A stretch of DNA of 64,000 bases from Hahellaceae bacterium (GTDB taxonomy: Bacteria; Pseudomonadota; Gammaproteobacteria; Pseudomonadales; Oleiphilaceae), in NCBI GenBank assembly GCA_024234575.1, contig JACKOB010000002.1, positions 930,001 through 994,000 of the forward strand, in the 5' to 3' direction. Below the pieces are notes generated by a model. That model searched no databases. It saw nothing but the letters and a program-made list of their open reading frames with translations, and was not told the DNA's origin. Both the position numbers and the translations under genes were made by a program. How positions within the stretch are numbered: position 1 is the first letter of the stretch; each line of letters begins with the position of its first letter. Positions 8,910 to 19,189 of this stretch are shown here, piece by piece.

Positions 8910-9410
8910 TTAATCCGCTTTGCGGAAAAACTGGTAAAGCGCAACAAGCGTCATTGCGATAAACCATACGAATGTCCACCCTGGAATGCTAAGGCCTATG
9001 ACCGGGTCTTGCCAAACGACCGTGGCGCAGTCGCCAGAGCCCATCATCATCGTGCGTATTGTATCGCCAATGGGGAAGGCATCAAGCATGTAGTAGATCC
9101 CCGGACCGCATGCAGGTACCAGATCCTCCGGCAGGCTTTGCAGCCAGAGCTGGCGACCGGCAAGAAAAATACCTAAACCAGAAAAAAACATCATCGCGAT
9201 ACTGTAACCGCGAACGCCCTGTTTTCCTGGGCTATGCAATGCTGCAAGCAGGGCAACCAAGCCAACGCCTACCACTGCAACTCTTTGCGCCATACACAGC
9301 GGGCAAGGTTCGAAGCCTTTGACAAATTCCATGTAGAAGGCGACGGCCATCAGCCCGGCACAAACAATAAAAATCAGAGTATGGGTGGCTCTTGAGGAAG
9401 GGAGTTGCAT
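8910..9410 (-). CDS. dsbB: Disulfide bond formation protein B
   Basis: Inner-membrane enzyme that reoxidises DsbA and passes electrons to quinone. 166 residues with four hydrophobic helices. The first redox pair is in EPCPLCMAQR, the CXXC of the first periplasmic loop. The second pair is split between VPACGPG and GDCATVVWQDP in the large second periplasmic loop. Length and cysteine spacing match the DsbB family. It sits upstream of rsd on the same strand but with a 240-base gap, so it probably has its own promoter. Confidence 0.95.
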   Translation of the reverse strand: MQLPSSRATHTLIFIVCAGLMAVAFYMEFVKGFEPCPLCMAQRVAVVGVGLVALLAALHSPGKQGVRGYSIAMMFFSGLGIFLAGRQLWLQSLPEDLVPACGPGIYYMLDAFPIGDTIRTMMMGSGDCATVVWQDPVIGLSIPGWTFVWFIAMTLVALYQFFRKAD

Positions 9411-9702
9411 AGAGTATTCCGCACGGTTAGCTTAAATGGCAGTTGTTTTAACAAAAATAGGCGAATTGTGAAACAGCCTTTCGATGCAATTGCATTAATC
9501 TTTTTTTAGTGAGGATAAGTGGTCAGAGTAGAAAAAGGTATGAATCGTCAGGTCTTCTGCTTGTTTCTTGTCTATACTTTTTCCTATTGGTAACATCGAT
9601 GAGAGTCCTCGTATTTGTTAATGGCTATCTTTGATTAAGAAAACTCCTCCTGCCTTTACCTAGAGGCTTATATTCCTTCAAACTTTGGATAAGAGAGTGT
9701 CA

Positions 9703-10125
9703 ATGATGACGAAGCATTTTTTCTATGTAATCGCAGTTTTGTTTGCGGCGGTTTTTAGCCCTGGCGTCGCCAGTGAAGAGGAGGCTGTCACTTTTAAGAC
9801 GCAATACATTGAAATGAAGCCAGCCTTTGTGACTAATTACGGCACACCAGGTAAGAAAAAACTGAAGTATGTGAAGGCGGATATCTCCCTGCGCGTGACC
9901 TCCAAAGATGCTGCCGACGCGGTCGAAGCGCATATGCCATATTTACGCAATGAAGTTGTGTTGCTGTTGAGCAGCCAGTCTGAAAGTACCATGTCTGATC
10001 CGATTGGTCAGGATACGGTGCGAAAACTCGCATTAGAAGCAGTCAATAAAGTATTAAGTGTTGAGGCTGGTAAGGGTGTTGAGGTGGATGACTTGTTGTT
10101 TACGAACTTTGTTGTGCAGCGATAG
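9703..10125 (+). CDS. FliL-like exported protein
   Basis: 140 residues from the ATG at 9703; a second ATG at 9706 is equally possible, and the upstream TTG at 9685 is less likely. N-terminal signal FFYVIAVLFAAVFSPGVASE, then a compact domain with YIEMKPAFVTNY and VKADISLRVTSKDAADAVEAHMPYLRN, ending DDLLFTNFVVQR. This pattern matches FliL family basal-body proteins, in which the domain packs around the flagellar stator. No other flagellar gene is nearby, so it is probably one of the stand-alone FliL paralogues seen in Pseudomonas relatives. Confidence 0.8.
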   Translation: MMTKHFFYVIAVLFAAVFSPGVASEEEAVTFKTQYIEMKPAFVTNYGTPGKKKLKYVKADISLRVTSKDAADAVEAHMPYLRNEVVLLLSSQSESTMSDPIGQDTVRKLALEAVNKVLSVEAGKGVEVDDLLFTNFVVQR

Positions 10126-10203
10126 ACAAGGAGAGGAGAAGCGTTCGCAATTGAGGATGTACATTCCTTGTACAGTCTGGATGAAGGTTGAGTTCGCAGT
10201 TGA

Positions 10204-10407
10204 TTAGGCGCTGCGTTTGATTACCGGTTGTGTTAACTGGCATTCGCCCAAGCCATCTTCCCATCCTGCTTCCCACGCAGCAGCAATAATTTCACCGTGG
10301 TAGGGGCATTTTGTTTGTTCCATACCCATCAAACCAGCCATATAGCCTTGTCGATAAGCTTTATTCAGGGATTCAAGATCCCACCCTAATGTAAAGTCTT
10401 TGGCCAT
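10204..10407 (-). CDS. rmf: Ribosome modulation factor family protein
   Basis: 67 residues. The stretches AYRQGYMAGLMG, CPYHGEIIAAAWEAGWEDG and the small basic/aromatic character match ribosome modulation factor, which promotes 100S ribosome dimers in stationary phase. It is about a dozen residues longer than E. coli Rmf, at the N- and C-termini. GGAGAGG lies just upstream of the ATG. It is transcribed on its own; the 270 bases upstream are AT-rich and free of genes, giving space for stress-responsive promoters. Confidence 0.85.
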   Translation of the reverse strand: MAKDFTLGWDLESLNKAYRQGYMAGLMGMEQTKCPYHGEIIAAAWEAGWEDGLGECQLTQPVIKRSA

Positions 10408-10677
10408 GTTGGCCTCTCCTATTTGTGTCCTGCCCGCCCGCTTAAAGTGCTTCGATTATTATTTTTTAGAGGCTACTCGTTGCGTTACCCTAAGATTTGT
10501 CAAAATTTTACAACCGTATGCAATGTAACAATACAGCAACAAATTCAAACAGGGTATTAACAAAAAGTAAAAGAATGTTGCTTTTTGTAAGCCTGTTTAT
10601 CTTTGTTGAAATTAAAGGTAACACAGGGTACAAAAAGCAACAATTGCGTTGGTCGAAATTTGTGCGGTAGGTAACGG

Positions 10678-12237
10678 TTAAGACATGTACTGCGTCAGGT
10701 AATCGGAGAAAGTACCTGAATCAGATGCTCTAAGTGCTTGTTCTTCAAGAAAAGACGTTTCAGCCATTTTTGTGAACGTCTGCTCATGTATTTTGCTAAG
10801 TGGTTGGCTTTTAAACATCTCTTTGTGTTTACGGGATAGCTCAAGTATAAAATCAATGTATTCCAGTTTTTCGCTTTCTAGTACTTGCTGTACATGGGCC
10901 GAAGGGGTTAGCTCAACGGATTCTACTTTCTTCCATTGCTCTGACCAGGCCTTGCTGTAATCATCCGAGCCTGTGGCTTGCTTCATAACAGATACCAACG
11001 GCTGGATTCTTTCCAGAATGGTCCTCGCGCGGCTGATCAGTGATTGCTTTTCCTGATTAACAGAGAGCATTAAGGCGGGGTTTCTGCCTTCGTTTACAGT
11101 GAGACTGAAGTTGCTTTCTATTTCATCGCATTCCGCATCTTCTATCCACGGTGACTCATCCATCAGGCAAAAGAGCAGGAACAGGTCAAGAAAGTCGAGA
11201 TCTTGCCTGGCAACGCCAACCGGAAGAAACGGGTTGAGATCCATGCATCGTACTTCAATGTACTCTACGCCCCGTTCTTTTAAAGCATGAATGGGCTTTT
11301 CTCCCCGCACGGTTGTTCGTTTGGGGCGGATAGAGCTGTAGTACTCGTTTTCAATTTGCAGGATATTGGTGTTTAACTGGATAAACTCACCGTCCTGCTG
11401 CATGCCGATCTTTTCGTAGGGTGCGTAAGGGGTCTTTATTGCCTTGGCTAGCGTAGCGGTAAAGTTGGCTAGTCTGTTAAAGCATATCCCCAGGCCAGCT
11501 TGTGCGTTGTTATGGTAGCCCAGATCACCCATGCGCAACGATGTGGCGTATGGCTTCGAGAACGTGCGTTCTCCTGTCTTTTGTAGTTTATGGCTCATAT
11601 TGGCCACGAAGCTTGCATCCAGTGCGGGTGAGGCACCAAACAGATACATGATGAGCCAGCTATGGCGGCGGAAGTTGCGTATTAATGAAAAATACTGGGC
11701 GGACTTGAAGTTTTTAAGCTGGCCTGAGTCCCCTTGCAGCACTTGCCATTTTTCCCAAAAGCTTTCAGGCAGGGAAAAGTTATAGTGCAAGCCAGCAATA
11801 CTTTGCATGATTCGGCCGTAACGTACAGCCAGACCTTTACGGTAAACGTATTTCAATTGCCCCAGGTGTGACTCGCCATAGTGAGCAATCGGGATGCTGT
11901 CATTGCCATCAATCGCACAGGGCATGCTGCCTGCCCAGAGCAGTTCGTTACCCAGGTGTTGCTGCACAAAACTATGAACGTTTTCGAGCTGATGAATTAC
12001 TGCCCCAGTGGATTTGTACACCGGGGTGATCAGCTCCATTAAAGACTCTGAGTAATCCGTCGTTATTTGTGGATGTGTGAGCGTGTTTCCCAACACTGCC
12101 GGGTGTGGAGTTTGTGCAATAAAGCCGCGTTGATCGACCCGCAGCCCTTCTTTTTCTACTCCGCGATTTAATTGCGTTAACTCTTCCAGCAGATTTTTTT
12201 GTAGAAGTTCTGTGTGAGAAACGATCTTATCTACCAT
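10678..12237 (-). CDS. gshA: Glutamate-cysteine ligase
   Basis: ATP-dependent first step of glutathione synthesis, joining glutamate to cysteine in the cytoplasm. About 519 residues from the ATG at 12237 (MVDKIVSHTELLQKN), the length of the proteobacterial GshA type. Visible conserved parts are GVEKEGLRV, QITTDYSESLMELITP, LGYHNNAQAGLGICFN and ERGVEYIEVRCMDLNPF. An in-frame ATG at 12267 would add 10 residues without extra similarity. It stands 80 bases from tex on the same strand. gshB is not in the window. Confidence 0.95.
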   Translation of the reverse strand: MVDKIVSHTELLQKNLLEELTQLNRGVEKEGLRVDQRGFIAQTPHPAVLGNTLTHPQITTDYSESLMELITPVYKSTGAVIHQLENVHSFVQQHLGNELLWAGSMPCAIDGNDSIPIAHYGESHLGQLKYVYRKGLAVRYGRIMQSIAGLHYNFSLPESFWEKWQVLQGDSGQLKNFKSAQYFSLIRNFRRHSWLIMYLFGASPALDASFVANMSHKLQKTGERTFSKPYATSLRMGDLGYHNNAQAGLGICFNRLANFTATLAKAIKTPYAPYEKIGMQQDGEFIQLNTNILQIENEYYSSIRPKRTTVRGEKPIHALKERGVEYIEVRCMDLNPFLPVGVARQDLDFLDLFLLFCLMDESPWIEDAECDEIESNFSLTVNEGRNPALMLSVNQEKQSLISRARTILERIQPLVSVMKQATGSDDYSKAWSEQWKKVESVELTPSAHVQQVLESEKLEYIDFILELSRKHKEMFKSQPLSKIHEQTFTKMAETSFLEEQALRASDSGTFSDYLTQYMS

Positions 12238-12317
12238 GACGAATAGCCCTGAACTCTTTAAAGTCACGCGCCCGGTTTAGTATCTCCGGCGCGTGTATAA
12301 CCTGATAAAACGCCTGC

Positions 12318-14624
12318 TCAGACGCGTGATTTCTGTTTTTCTTTGGCTGCCGCAAAGGCCGCTGCAAGCGAGTTGGCTCCCTGATCGGGTGCGTTTGTCA
12401 TCTTGTTGCTTCGGTTGCGCTTCTCTGGTGCCGGGCTTGCGGGTTCGGGTGTTTCGTCCAAACGCATCGTGAGCGCAATGCGCTTGCGTGGCAAATCCAC
12501 TTCCAGCACTTTAACTTTTACGATATCTCCGGCTTTAACAACTTCACGGGGGTCTTTCACAAACCGGTTGGCTAAAGATGAAATATGCACCAGGCCATCC
12601 TGATGAACGCCAATATCAACAAATGCGCCAAAATTGGTGACATTAGTAACGGCACCCTCAAGAATCATTCCGGTTTTAAGGTCTTTCATTTCCTCAATAC
12701 CTTCCTGGAAGGTTGCTGCTTTAAACTCCGGGCGTGGATCTCGCCCAGGCTTATCCAGCTCGACCAGGATGTCTTTGACTGTCGGCAAACCAAATCGTTC
12801 GCTGACATGATCTTCGGCTTTAATGCTACGCAAGAAACTGGTGTCGCCGATGAGTGTATCCACACGACGCTGGTACTTTGCAGCGATGCTTTCAACTACC
12901 GAGTAGGCTTCAGGGTGCACAGATGACGCATCCAGCGGGTTCTTACCTTGCATGATGCGAAGGAATCCTGCGGCCTGTTCGAAAGTTTTTTCTCCCAAAC
13001 GTGGTACTTTTAACAAGTCTTTTCGGCCAGAGAACTTACCATGCTGATTGCGAAACTCGACGATATTTTCAGCAATGATGCTGTTGAGGCCAGAAACTTT
13101 GGTCAGCAGTGGCGCAGACGCGGTATTGAGATCGACACCAACCGCGTTCACGCAATCTTCGACCACCGCCCCCAGCGAGCGGGCTAACTGGGGCTGACTG
13201 ACATCATGTTGATATTGACCCACACCAATTGATTTGGGGTCGATTTTAACCAGCTCGGCCAATGGGTCTTGTAAGCGGCGGGCAATTGATACCGCACCCC
13301 TGATAGTGACATCGAGGTCGGGAAACTCCCGGGCGGCAAACTCAGATGCAGAGTAAACCGAAGCGCCTGCCTCGTTTACCACCAGTTTGGTGAGCTTGAG
13401 TTCTGGGAACGCTTTCATTAAATCGCTGACCAGTTTATCGGTTTCTCGTGAGGCGGTGCCATTGCCAATACTGACCAGCTCAATTTTATGCTTGGCACAA
13501 AGAGCGGCGAGCGTGTGAATAGATTCTTTCCATTGATTCTTTGGCGCATGGGGGTAAATAGTGGTGAAGTCGATGACTTTGCCTGTGGCATCGACAGCGG
13601 CTACTTTTACCCCTGTGCGAATGCCTGGGTCGAGTCCCAGGGTGGCTCTTGGGCCTGCCGGGGCAGCGAGAAGCAGGTCTTTCAGGTTGCTTGCGAAAAC
13701 CTTGATCGCTTCTTCTTCAGACTGTTCACGAATTCGTCCCATCAGCTCGGTTTCGATATGCGAGCTTAACTTTACCTTCCAGGTCCAGCGTACGACTTCG
13801 GCAAGCCATTTATCTGCGGGCTGATTTTGTTGTTTAATTTTGAAATGTGCGGCAACCATTGATTCGCAGGGGTGAAGTGCTGTTCTTGGCAGGTCGGCAT
13901 CGCCTTCCAGGCCCAGTGTAAAACTAAGTACGTTTTCATTACGTCCACGCAGTACCGCCAGAGCGCGATGTGATGGTACAGATTTAAGCGGTTCGCGATA
14001 GTCAAAGTAGTCACGGAATTTGGCACCGGCCTCTTCCTGTCCTTCGACGACCTTGACCACTAACTGGCCTTCATTCCACATAAACTGACGCAGCTTTTCG
14101 AGCAGGTCGGCGTCTTCACTAAACCTTTCCATTAAAATAAATTTCGCCCCTTCAAGCGCCGCTTTGACGTCTGCAACGCCTTTGTCTGCGCTCACATATC
14201 GCAATGCTTCTGCTTCTGGGTCTAGCGTCGTATTTTCAAGCAAACTCAGTGCTAAAGGTTCAAGACCTGCCTCGATAGCAATTTGGGCTTTGGTGCGACG
14301 TTTTGGTTTGTAGGGCAGGTAAAGGTCTTCGAGACGGTTTTTGGTGTCGGCGCTTAGTAAGGCTTTTTCCAGTTCTGGTGTCAGTTTGTCTTGTTCTTTG
14401 ACGCTGTTGATGATTGTTGCGCGCCTGTCTTCAAGTTCTCTCAGGTAACGCAATCTTTCTTCTAATGTACGAAGTTGCGTATCGTCCAGTGAGCCGGTGA
14501 CCTCTTTACGATAGCGGGCGATAAAAGGAACGGTTGCTCCCTCGTCGATCAGCGCGACCGTTGCTTCAATTTGCGATTGATGGACGGAAAGTTCTTCTGC
14601 CAGTTTCTGAAAAATACTATTCAT
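12318..14624 (-). CDS. tex: Tex-family transcription accessory / S1 RNA-binding protein
   Basis: Large cytoplasmic nucleic-acid-binding protein (about 768 residues from [14 protein letters not shown]). Order of domains: N-terminal helical region with [20 protein letters not shown], a YqgF/RNase H-like domain near [17 protein letters not shown], helix-hairpin-helix motifs ([34 protein letters not shown]) and a C-terminal S1 domain ([20 protein letters not shown]). The start at 14624 begins where family similarity begins; an upstream ATG at 14693 adds a charged tail without support. No strong ribosome site is visible for either. Tex proteins affect transcription fidelity and stress survival in other species. 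Confidence 0.94.
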   Translation of the reverse strand: MNSIFQKLAEELSVHQSQIEATVALIDEGATVPFIARYRKEVTGSLDDTQLRTLEERLRYLRELEDRRATIINSVKEQDKLTPELEKALLSADTKNRLEDLYLPYKPKRRTKAQIAIEAGLEPLALSLLENTTLDPEAEALRYVSADKGVADVKAALEGAKFILMERFSEDADLLEKLRQFMWNEGQLVVKVVEGQEEAGAKFRDYFDYREPLKSVPSHRALAVLRGRNENVLSFTLGLEGDADLPRTALHPCESMVAAHFKIKQQNQPADKWLAEVVRWTWKVKLSSHIETELMGRIREQSEEEAIKVFASNLKDLLLAAPAGPRATLGLDPGIRTGVKVAAVDATGKVIDFTTIYPHAPKNQWKESIHTLAALCAKHKIELVSIGNGTASRETDKLVSDLMKAFPELKLTKLVVNEAGASVYSASEFAAREFPDLDVTIRGAVSIARRLQDPLAELVKIDPKSIGVGQYQHDVSQPQLARSLGAVVEDCVNAVGVDLNTASAPLLTKVSGLNSIIAENIVEFRNQHGKFSGRKDLLKVPRLGEKTFEQAAGFLRIMQGKNPLDASSVHPEAYSVVESIAAKYQRRVDTLIGDTSFLRSIKAEDHVSERFGLPTVKDILVELDKPGRDPRPEFKAATFQEGIEEMKDLKTGMILEGAVTNVTNFGAFVDIGVHQDGLVHISSLANRFVKDPREVVKAGDIVKVKVLEVDLPRKRIALTMRLDETPEPASPAPEKRNRSNKMTNAPDQGANSLAAAFAAAKEKQKSRV

Positions 14625-14934
14625 ATGAGTGGGGGGTTCCCTGTGCGTGGAATGTCTCGCTTTTTGCGCTCTGTCCGTCTTCTGCTTCGTCAAGCCGGGC
14701 GGATGTGTCAGAGGTTCCTGAATTATGAACTTTACAACATTTGCTGTGGTAAAGGCGTCTGGTTTTTTATTGCGGGCTGAATTTGACGTGAGCCCGATGT
14801 ATTCATGTAAGAGTATTCTACCGCCTGTTTGCCATCATGGGGGTGGATGTGTCTTTTTTAAATGGCTAGACGAAAAATACTTTTACCAATATACGGTGGT
14901 CGAAATTGGTATTAGCCAAGGATAAACCCCAAGT

Positions 14935-16698
14935 CTACTCTTTGGCTAAAGTCAGTTTATTGCTGGGGTAAAACTTGCGCAGTACCTTAATGAAGTCTTC
15001 GTAGGGCACCGGTTTACCAAAATAATAGCCCTGTACCTGATCGCAATGGTGATATTGCAGAAAGGACAGTTGCGTTTCATCTTCGACACCCTCGGCGACG
15101 ACGTTCATCTTCAGATTGTGTGCCAGACTGATGATCGCGTTGACTATCACTCGCGAATCTTCACTTCTCTCGATACCTTGCACGAAGGACTTGTCAATTT
15201 TAAGCGTCGTAATGGGCAGCTGTTGCAGTGTCGAAAAAGACGAGAATCCTGTGCCGAAATCATCCAGCGAAAACGCCATGCCGATCTGGCTCATTGACTC
15301 AAGGCAGCGGCGAGTATGGTCGAGGTCGTGCATCATGGACGATTCTGTCAGCTCGAATTCCAGATCAGCGGCATGAACGCCTGAGTTATAAATAATCCGG
15401 AAGAGTGTCTCGGTTAATTTCTTGTCTTGAAATTGCCGAAACGAAAGATTAACGCCGCAGTTAAGATCGCTAAAGCCTAATTCTTGAATTTTTGCCAAAT
15501 CCCGGCAGGCCTGATCGATGACCCAATATCCCATGGGGACGATCATCCCGGTTCGCTCTGCCAGATCAATAAAAGCGGCTGGCGGCAATAGCCCTCTTTC
15601 CGGGTGTTCCCAGCGTACCAGGCACTCCATTCCGACAATTTCGTTATTGGCAATATCGATACGGGGTTGATAATGCAGTCGTAACTGATTACCACGAATG
15701 GCGTGACGAAACTCTGCTTCCAGCTTCAAATTGTCGGTAAGCTTTGTATTCATTTCCTGGTTGTAGAAGCGGAAGCTGTTGCCATGATCAGATTTTGCTT
15801 TCAGCATGGCTCGGTTCGCGTATTTAAAAAGGTCTTCAGCCGTTTTCGCCTGCTCGGGGTAGCAAGCTAGCCCAAGGCTGGCACTAACCGTGACAGATTC
15901 TCTCTCCAGTGCAAAGGGCGTGTGAAACAGGTCGAGCAGTTTCTCGGCCACCGCTGACCCAGAATAAAAGTGCTCAAGACGCTCCAGGATAACAGCAAAC
16001 TCATCCCCGGCAATGCGGGCAATACTGTCGGACTTGCGCAAGGCCCGCTGTAGTCTTGTTGCTGCCAGCCTGATGAGATGGTCGCCAGCGGCATAGCCAA
16101 GTGTTTCATTGATGCGACTGAATCCATCGATATTGATGATCGCCACGCCTATCAGGTTCTGGTTACGCTCACTCGCCAGTAATGATTGGCGTAAGCGGTC
16201 GAAAAAAATGTTGCGATTGACGATGCCGGTGAGACTGTCGGTATCATTACGCAGGTTGAGATTTTTGTCAGACTCATGGCGCAGGTGCGCATAGTGGATA
16301 GATTTAGTCAGCGACCAGGCAGATAGATAGCGTTTGCACAAATAGTCGGCGGCACCCGCTTGAAACACAGGAAACGGTAGCGCGGTTTCGGCATCGGCGC
16401 TCATACAAATAATGGGAGTGTGGTTGCTTTCGATTGTCAGGTAACTTAGATAAGTCTGTGGGTCGCCTTCTGAAAAAGCAAAATCCCACAATATTGCGGT
16501 AAAGCAATGTTCGTTAAAGGCTTGTGCACACTGTTCGGGGTTGTTTAGCCAAATCAGGTCTATCGGTAAGTTTTGTGTTTCTTGTAGTAAATGACTAAGC
16601 CATAGCCACTCAGTATGCTCGTTTGTCAGCAATAATATCTGGTAAGGTTTGGGAGCCCTCTTATCAGTTTGCTTGCTGCTTTGCTGTTCAGTGTTCAT
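14935..16698 (-). CDS. GGDEF-EAL signalling protein with N-terminal receiver-like domain
   Basis: 587 residues. Residues about 18-135 resemble a response-regulator fold (PYQILLLTNEHTEW, AILWDF, AGAADYLCKRYLSAW) but the phospho-acceptor pocket is not clear. Residues about 150-320 form a GGDEF domain in which the motif reads AGDEF and the I-site RKSD five residues earlier is intact. Residues about 330-575 form an EAL domain: the ExL motif reads ECLVRW, but the catalytic set looks complete (NLSFRQF, ELTES, DDFGTGFSS, KIDKSF, EGVED, QGYYFGKP). It is therefore expected to hydrolyse c-di-GMP, with the GGDEF domain either weakly cyclic-di-GMP-forming or regulatory. Output and trigger cannot be read from the sequence. 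Confidence 0.92.
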   Translation of the reverse strand: MNTEQQSSKQTDKRAPKPYQILLLTNEHTEWLWLSHLLQETQNLPIDLIWLNNPEQCAQAFNEHCFTAILWDFAFSEGDPQTYLSYLTIESNHTPIICMSADAETALPFPVFQAGAADYLCKRYLSAWSLTKSIHYAHLRHESDKNLNLRNDTDSLTGIVNRNIFFDRLRQSLLASERNQNLIGVAIINIDGFSRINETLGYAAGDHLIRLAATRLQRALRKSDSIARIAGDEFAVILERLEHFYSGSAVAEKLLDLFHTPFALERESVTVSASLGLACYPEQAKTAEDLFKYANRAMLKAKSDHGNSFRFYNQEMNTKLTDNLKLEAEFRHAIRGNQLRLHYQPRIDIANNEIVGMECLVRWEHPERGLLPPAAFIDLAERTGMIVPMGYWVIDQACRDLAKIQELGFSDLNCGVNLSFRQFQDKKLTETLFRIIYNSGVHAADLEFELTESSMMHDLDHTRRCLESMSQIGMAFSLDDFGTGFSSFSTLQQLPITTLKIDKSFVQGIERSEDSRVIVNAIISLAHNLKMNVVAEGVEDETQLSFLQYHHCDQVQGYYFGKPVPYEDFIKVLRKFYPSNKLTLAKE

Positions 16699-16975
16699 AA
16701 GACCTTATCCCGGCGGTCGCCAGAGGTTTCAATGGCCTGCCACCTATCATTATTGCTGGCAGGTTTAGCGCAACCCAATACCCTGGCTCAATGGTCTTGC
16801 TGTTAGTTTCTGTTATAGCGCATAAACGCATAGCGGTCTCTAGTTTACTCATACAGATAGGAAATTAAGAAATAGCCAGTTATAGCGGTTGGCGATAATT
16901 GCATATTTAGATGTCATTTAGAAGTTTAGTCATTGATTTTCATTGGTTTTCTATGGGTGTTTTGGGCGGGCCTGA

Positions 16976-17818
16976 CTATTTCTGATGACTTCGGACAACT
17001 AAATTCGGTGGTACGCCAAGTATATTCGCCCAATTTCTTTCAATTTTTTGTAGTTTGGAAGAGATGTTGAGTTTGTCGAAAGCATCGTCCAGCCTATGGC
17101 GTATCTCTTCCGGTACTTTCTTGCTCACACCTACGTAGATGTCTTCCTCTTCTTCTGTTCTTTCTATTGCGTAGTGATGCACTACCAAAGACGCATAAGC
17201 AGGATTATGTGTTTTCTGGTAACTAAAGAACAAGGGGTCTTCGATAAAGCCAATAATGCGTCTTTTAAGGGTTTTTTGGATATTCAGTTCTACCATGCTG
17301 ACAACTTCAAAGCTCTGGGCAAATGCGTTGTCTTGATTAAGTTGCGCTTCAAATCTTGCAGAATAGAAAATACCATTTTGTATGCCGAAACGTTTGTTTA
17401 GCAGCCGACGCTGAGTTGTAAAATCATTCAAAGACCGAATAGGCAGATCTGCGTGATCTGCATGGGTAATTAATCCCATTTTTTCTTTTCGCACCGGGCC
17501 AATCCAATGCGTAAACTCAGAGCGCTCATCTGTTTTGGATAGATTCGGCAGCAGTGAAATCGAGCCGCGCTTCAGCTCTGCCAGAGCGCGAGCCCAGGGA
17601 ACAGAAACAAACTCCACCTCAATGCCTGCTTCTTGTGCAAGTGCTGTAATAATATCGACATCAATGCCTTGCCATTGGCCCTCTGCATTCTGATAGTACA
17701 GAGGTGGCCAATCTGCCCCTCTTGAAACCAGCTTTATAACATCAGCGTGTGCAGCAGTGCCTACCGTCCACTGCGATAATAAAAGAGCAAAACAACACAA
17801 CACACATCGTCGCATCAA
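16976..17818 (-). CDS. Periplasmic solute-binding protein, family 3 type
   Basis: 280 residues with signal peptide (CVLCCFALLLSQWTVGTAAHA). The mature protein has the family-3 plan: DWPPLYYQNAEGQWQGIDVD near the N-terminus, IEVEFVSVPWARALAELKRG, and a second lobe from about residue 110. Family members bind amino acids or similar solutes for ABC importers or sensor kinases. No permease or ATPase gene is adjacent, and it stands alone between long gaps, as do the related proteins at 32.2 kb and 50.1 kb. A role in sensing is as likely as transport. Confidence 0.85.
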   Translation of the reverse strand: MMRRCVLCCFALLLSQWTVGTAAHADVIKLVSRGADWPPLYYQNAEGQWQGIDVDIITALAQEAGIEVEFVSVPWARALAELKRGSISLLPNLSKTDERSEFTHWIGPVRKEKMGLITHADHADLPIRSLNDFTTQRRLLNKRFGIQNGIFYSARFEAQLNQDNAFAQSFEVVSMVELNIQKTLKRRIIGFIEDPLFFSYQKTHNPAYASLVVHHYAIERTEEEEDIYVGVSKKVPEEIRHRLDDAFDKLNISSKLQKIERNWANILGVPPNLVVRSHQK

Positions 17819-18045
17819 CGGGTCTCAGAAATGAATCAAATTGAGTGTTTGTCTCTAAGCGTAGACAATTTATCTTTGCCTGTTTTAACTATATCGAATA
17901 TTTTCTACTGAATATGCGTCATTTCTCATTAATGCCGCATAGCTATCGCCCTAGAAGCATTGGAGCAGCTAGATCTGGAGTTCCCAGAGCGTTTGATGTG
18001 TTGAAGTGCGTTTCAAGTCAGTGGTCGGTCTGAATGCTAGCATTG

Positions 18046-19059
18046 CTAATCACTTGTCAAACATTGAGGGTGCAGTAACCACTTGCTGAAATGGCCATAT
18101 TTATCTTTGGCCTGCTGACATAATGAAGGTGTGAGTGGGCATTGCAACGGGCCCCCTAAGTTATCAATGCGGGTCATGACTTTGTTTTCGATGACAGGGT
18201 CAGCGTAGCTGTTGCAGTTTTGGGCTTCGTCCCAGGCGCCATCAACATAGTCGCGTATATCGAAGTTTTGGTTGTAGGTCCAGGCATAGATAAATTGCTG
18301 TCTGGTAATGGAATCTCGCCATTGCACGGCGCAACTGATGTAGGGGCGGGTGACCCAGTTGGCAAAGGTACCTTTTACAGGGTCGGGCTCTTTCTTTAAC
18401 ACGCGGTTCCAGAAGCGCCAGCCGTTGAAGTTGGCGGTGAGATCTGCAAACGAAAAAATGCCCGTTGTGATGTACCCAAACTTGCCGCGCTCTTGATCAC
18501 GCCCCCATGACATGGCCGCCGACAGACTCTCTTGGTCTTGCGTTGTCATTTCAAAATAGTGCCAGCCTTCGGCAAAAAAATGCCCAAGCTTGTCAATGCC
18601 AACCAGGTGATGATTAATTCTTACCACATCGCTGAGTTCTTTCAGGTTGAGGGAAAATGCCTCTAGGTAGTTCAGGTCGCGGTAGACAGAATCGTTGAGA
18701 GACAATTGATAGCTGTATTGCGTGAGTTGTTCTTGTAGCTGAGTGTCCAGCGCATAGCCCTTAAGCCCCCATGACGCGGTCCAAGACTGAAAAATAGCCT
18801 TACGCAACTCGGTATAGAGCACTTCTTTGTCGCAGGTGCGTTCGTTGTTGTTTTGGCTGATCATGTTCGCATTGGCGACACCTTCGGCGATGCGATCATT
18901 AAAAACCGCATTGATAGCACTGGCGGCATCGGGTAGGGCCACATTTCTGCTGGTAAAACTATCAATTTCAGCGGCGCTAACCGCGATGCTGGTTAGGGCA
19001 ATTGATAAGACTAAAACAAGGTGAATAACCATTGTTGGTATCAGTGTCCGAGGCTGCAA
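18046..19059 (-). CDS. Exported protein of unknown function with DKLGHFF motif
   Basis: 337 residues (about 328 if the second ATG is used) with an N-terminal signal (IHLVLVLSIALTSIAVSAAE). Not assigned to a named family. Striking parts are NHHLVGIDKLGHFFAEGWHYFE, where a conserved-looking Asp-Lys-x-x-His-Phe motif lies before a predicted helix, plus SWGRDQERGKFGYITTGIFSFADLTANFNGWRFWN. There are several cysteines in the C-terminal third (CAVQW, NCNSY, CPLTPSLCQ, HPQC) that could form disulfides in the periplasm. It is a stand-alone gene without an operon partner. The His/Asp-rich centre could be an active site, but this is a guess. Confidence 0.75.
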   Translation of the reverse strand: MQPRTLIPTMVIHLVLVLSIALTSIAVSAAEIDSFTSRNVALPDAASAINAVFNDRIAEGVANANMISQNNNERTCDKEVLYTELRKAIFQSWTASWGLKGYALDTQLQEQLTQYSYQLSLNDSVYRDLNYLEAFSLNLKELSDVVRINHHLVGIDKLGHFFAEGWHYFEMTTQDQESLSAAMSWGRDQERGKFGYITTGIFSFADLTANFNGWRFWNRVLKKEPDPVKGTFANWVTRPYISCAVQWRDSITRQQFIYAWTYNQNFDIRDYVDGAWDEAQNCNSYADPVIENKVMTRIDNLGGPLQCPLTPSLCQQAKDKYGHFSKWLLHPQCLTSD

Positions 19060-19189
19060 TGAGAAAGGGTGGCTATTCTACCACTCCTTCTTTTCTTGTT
19101 TCTCTTCTAATTGCAACAGGTTAGAGTGTGCTTTGAGCGTGATCGTTTTTCTGACGAAATAATGACAATAATCGATGAGGGGTGAATTG

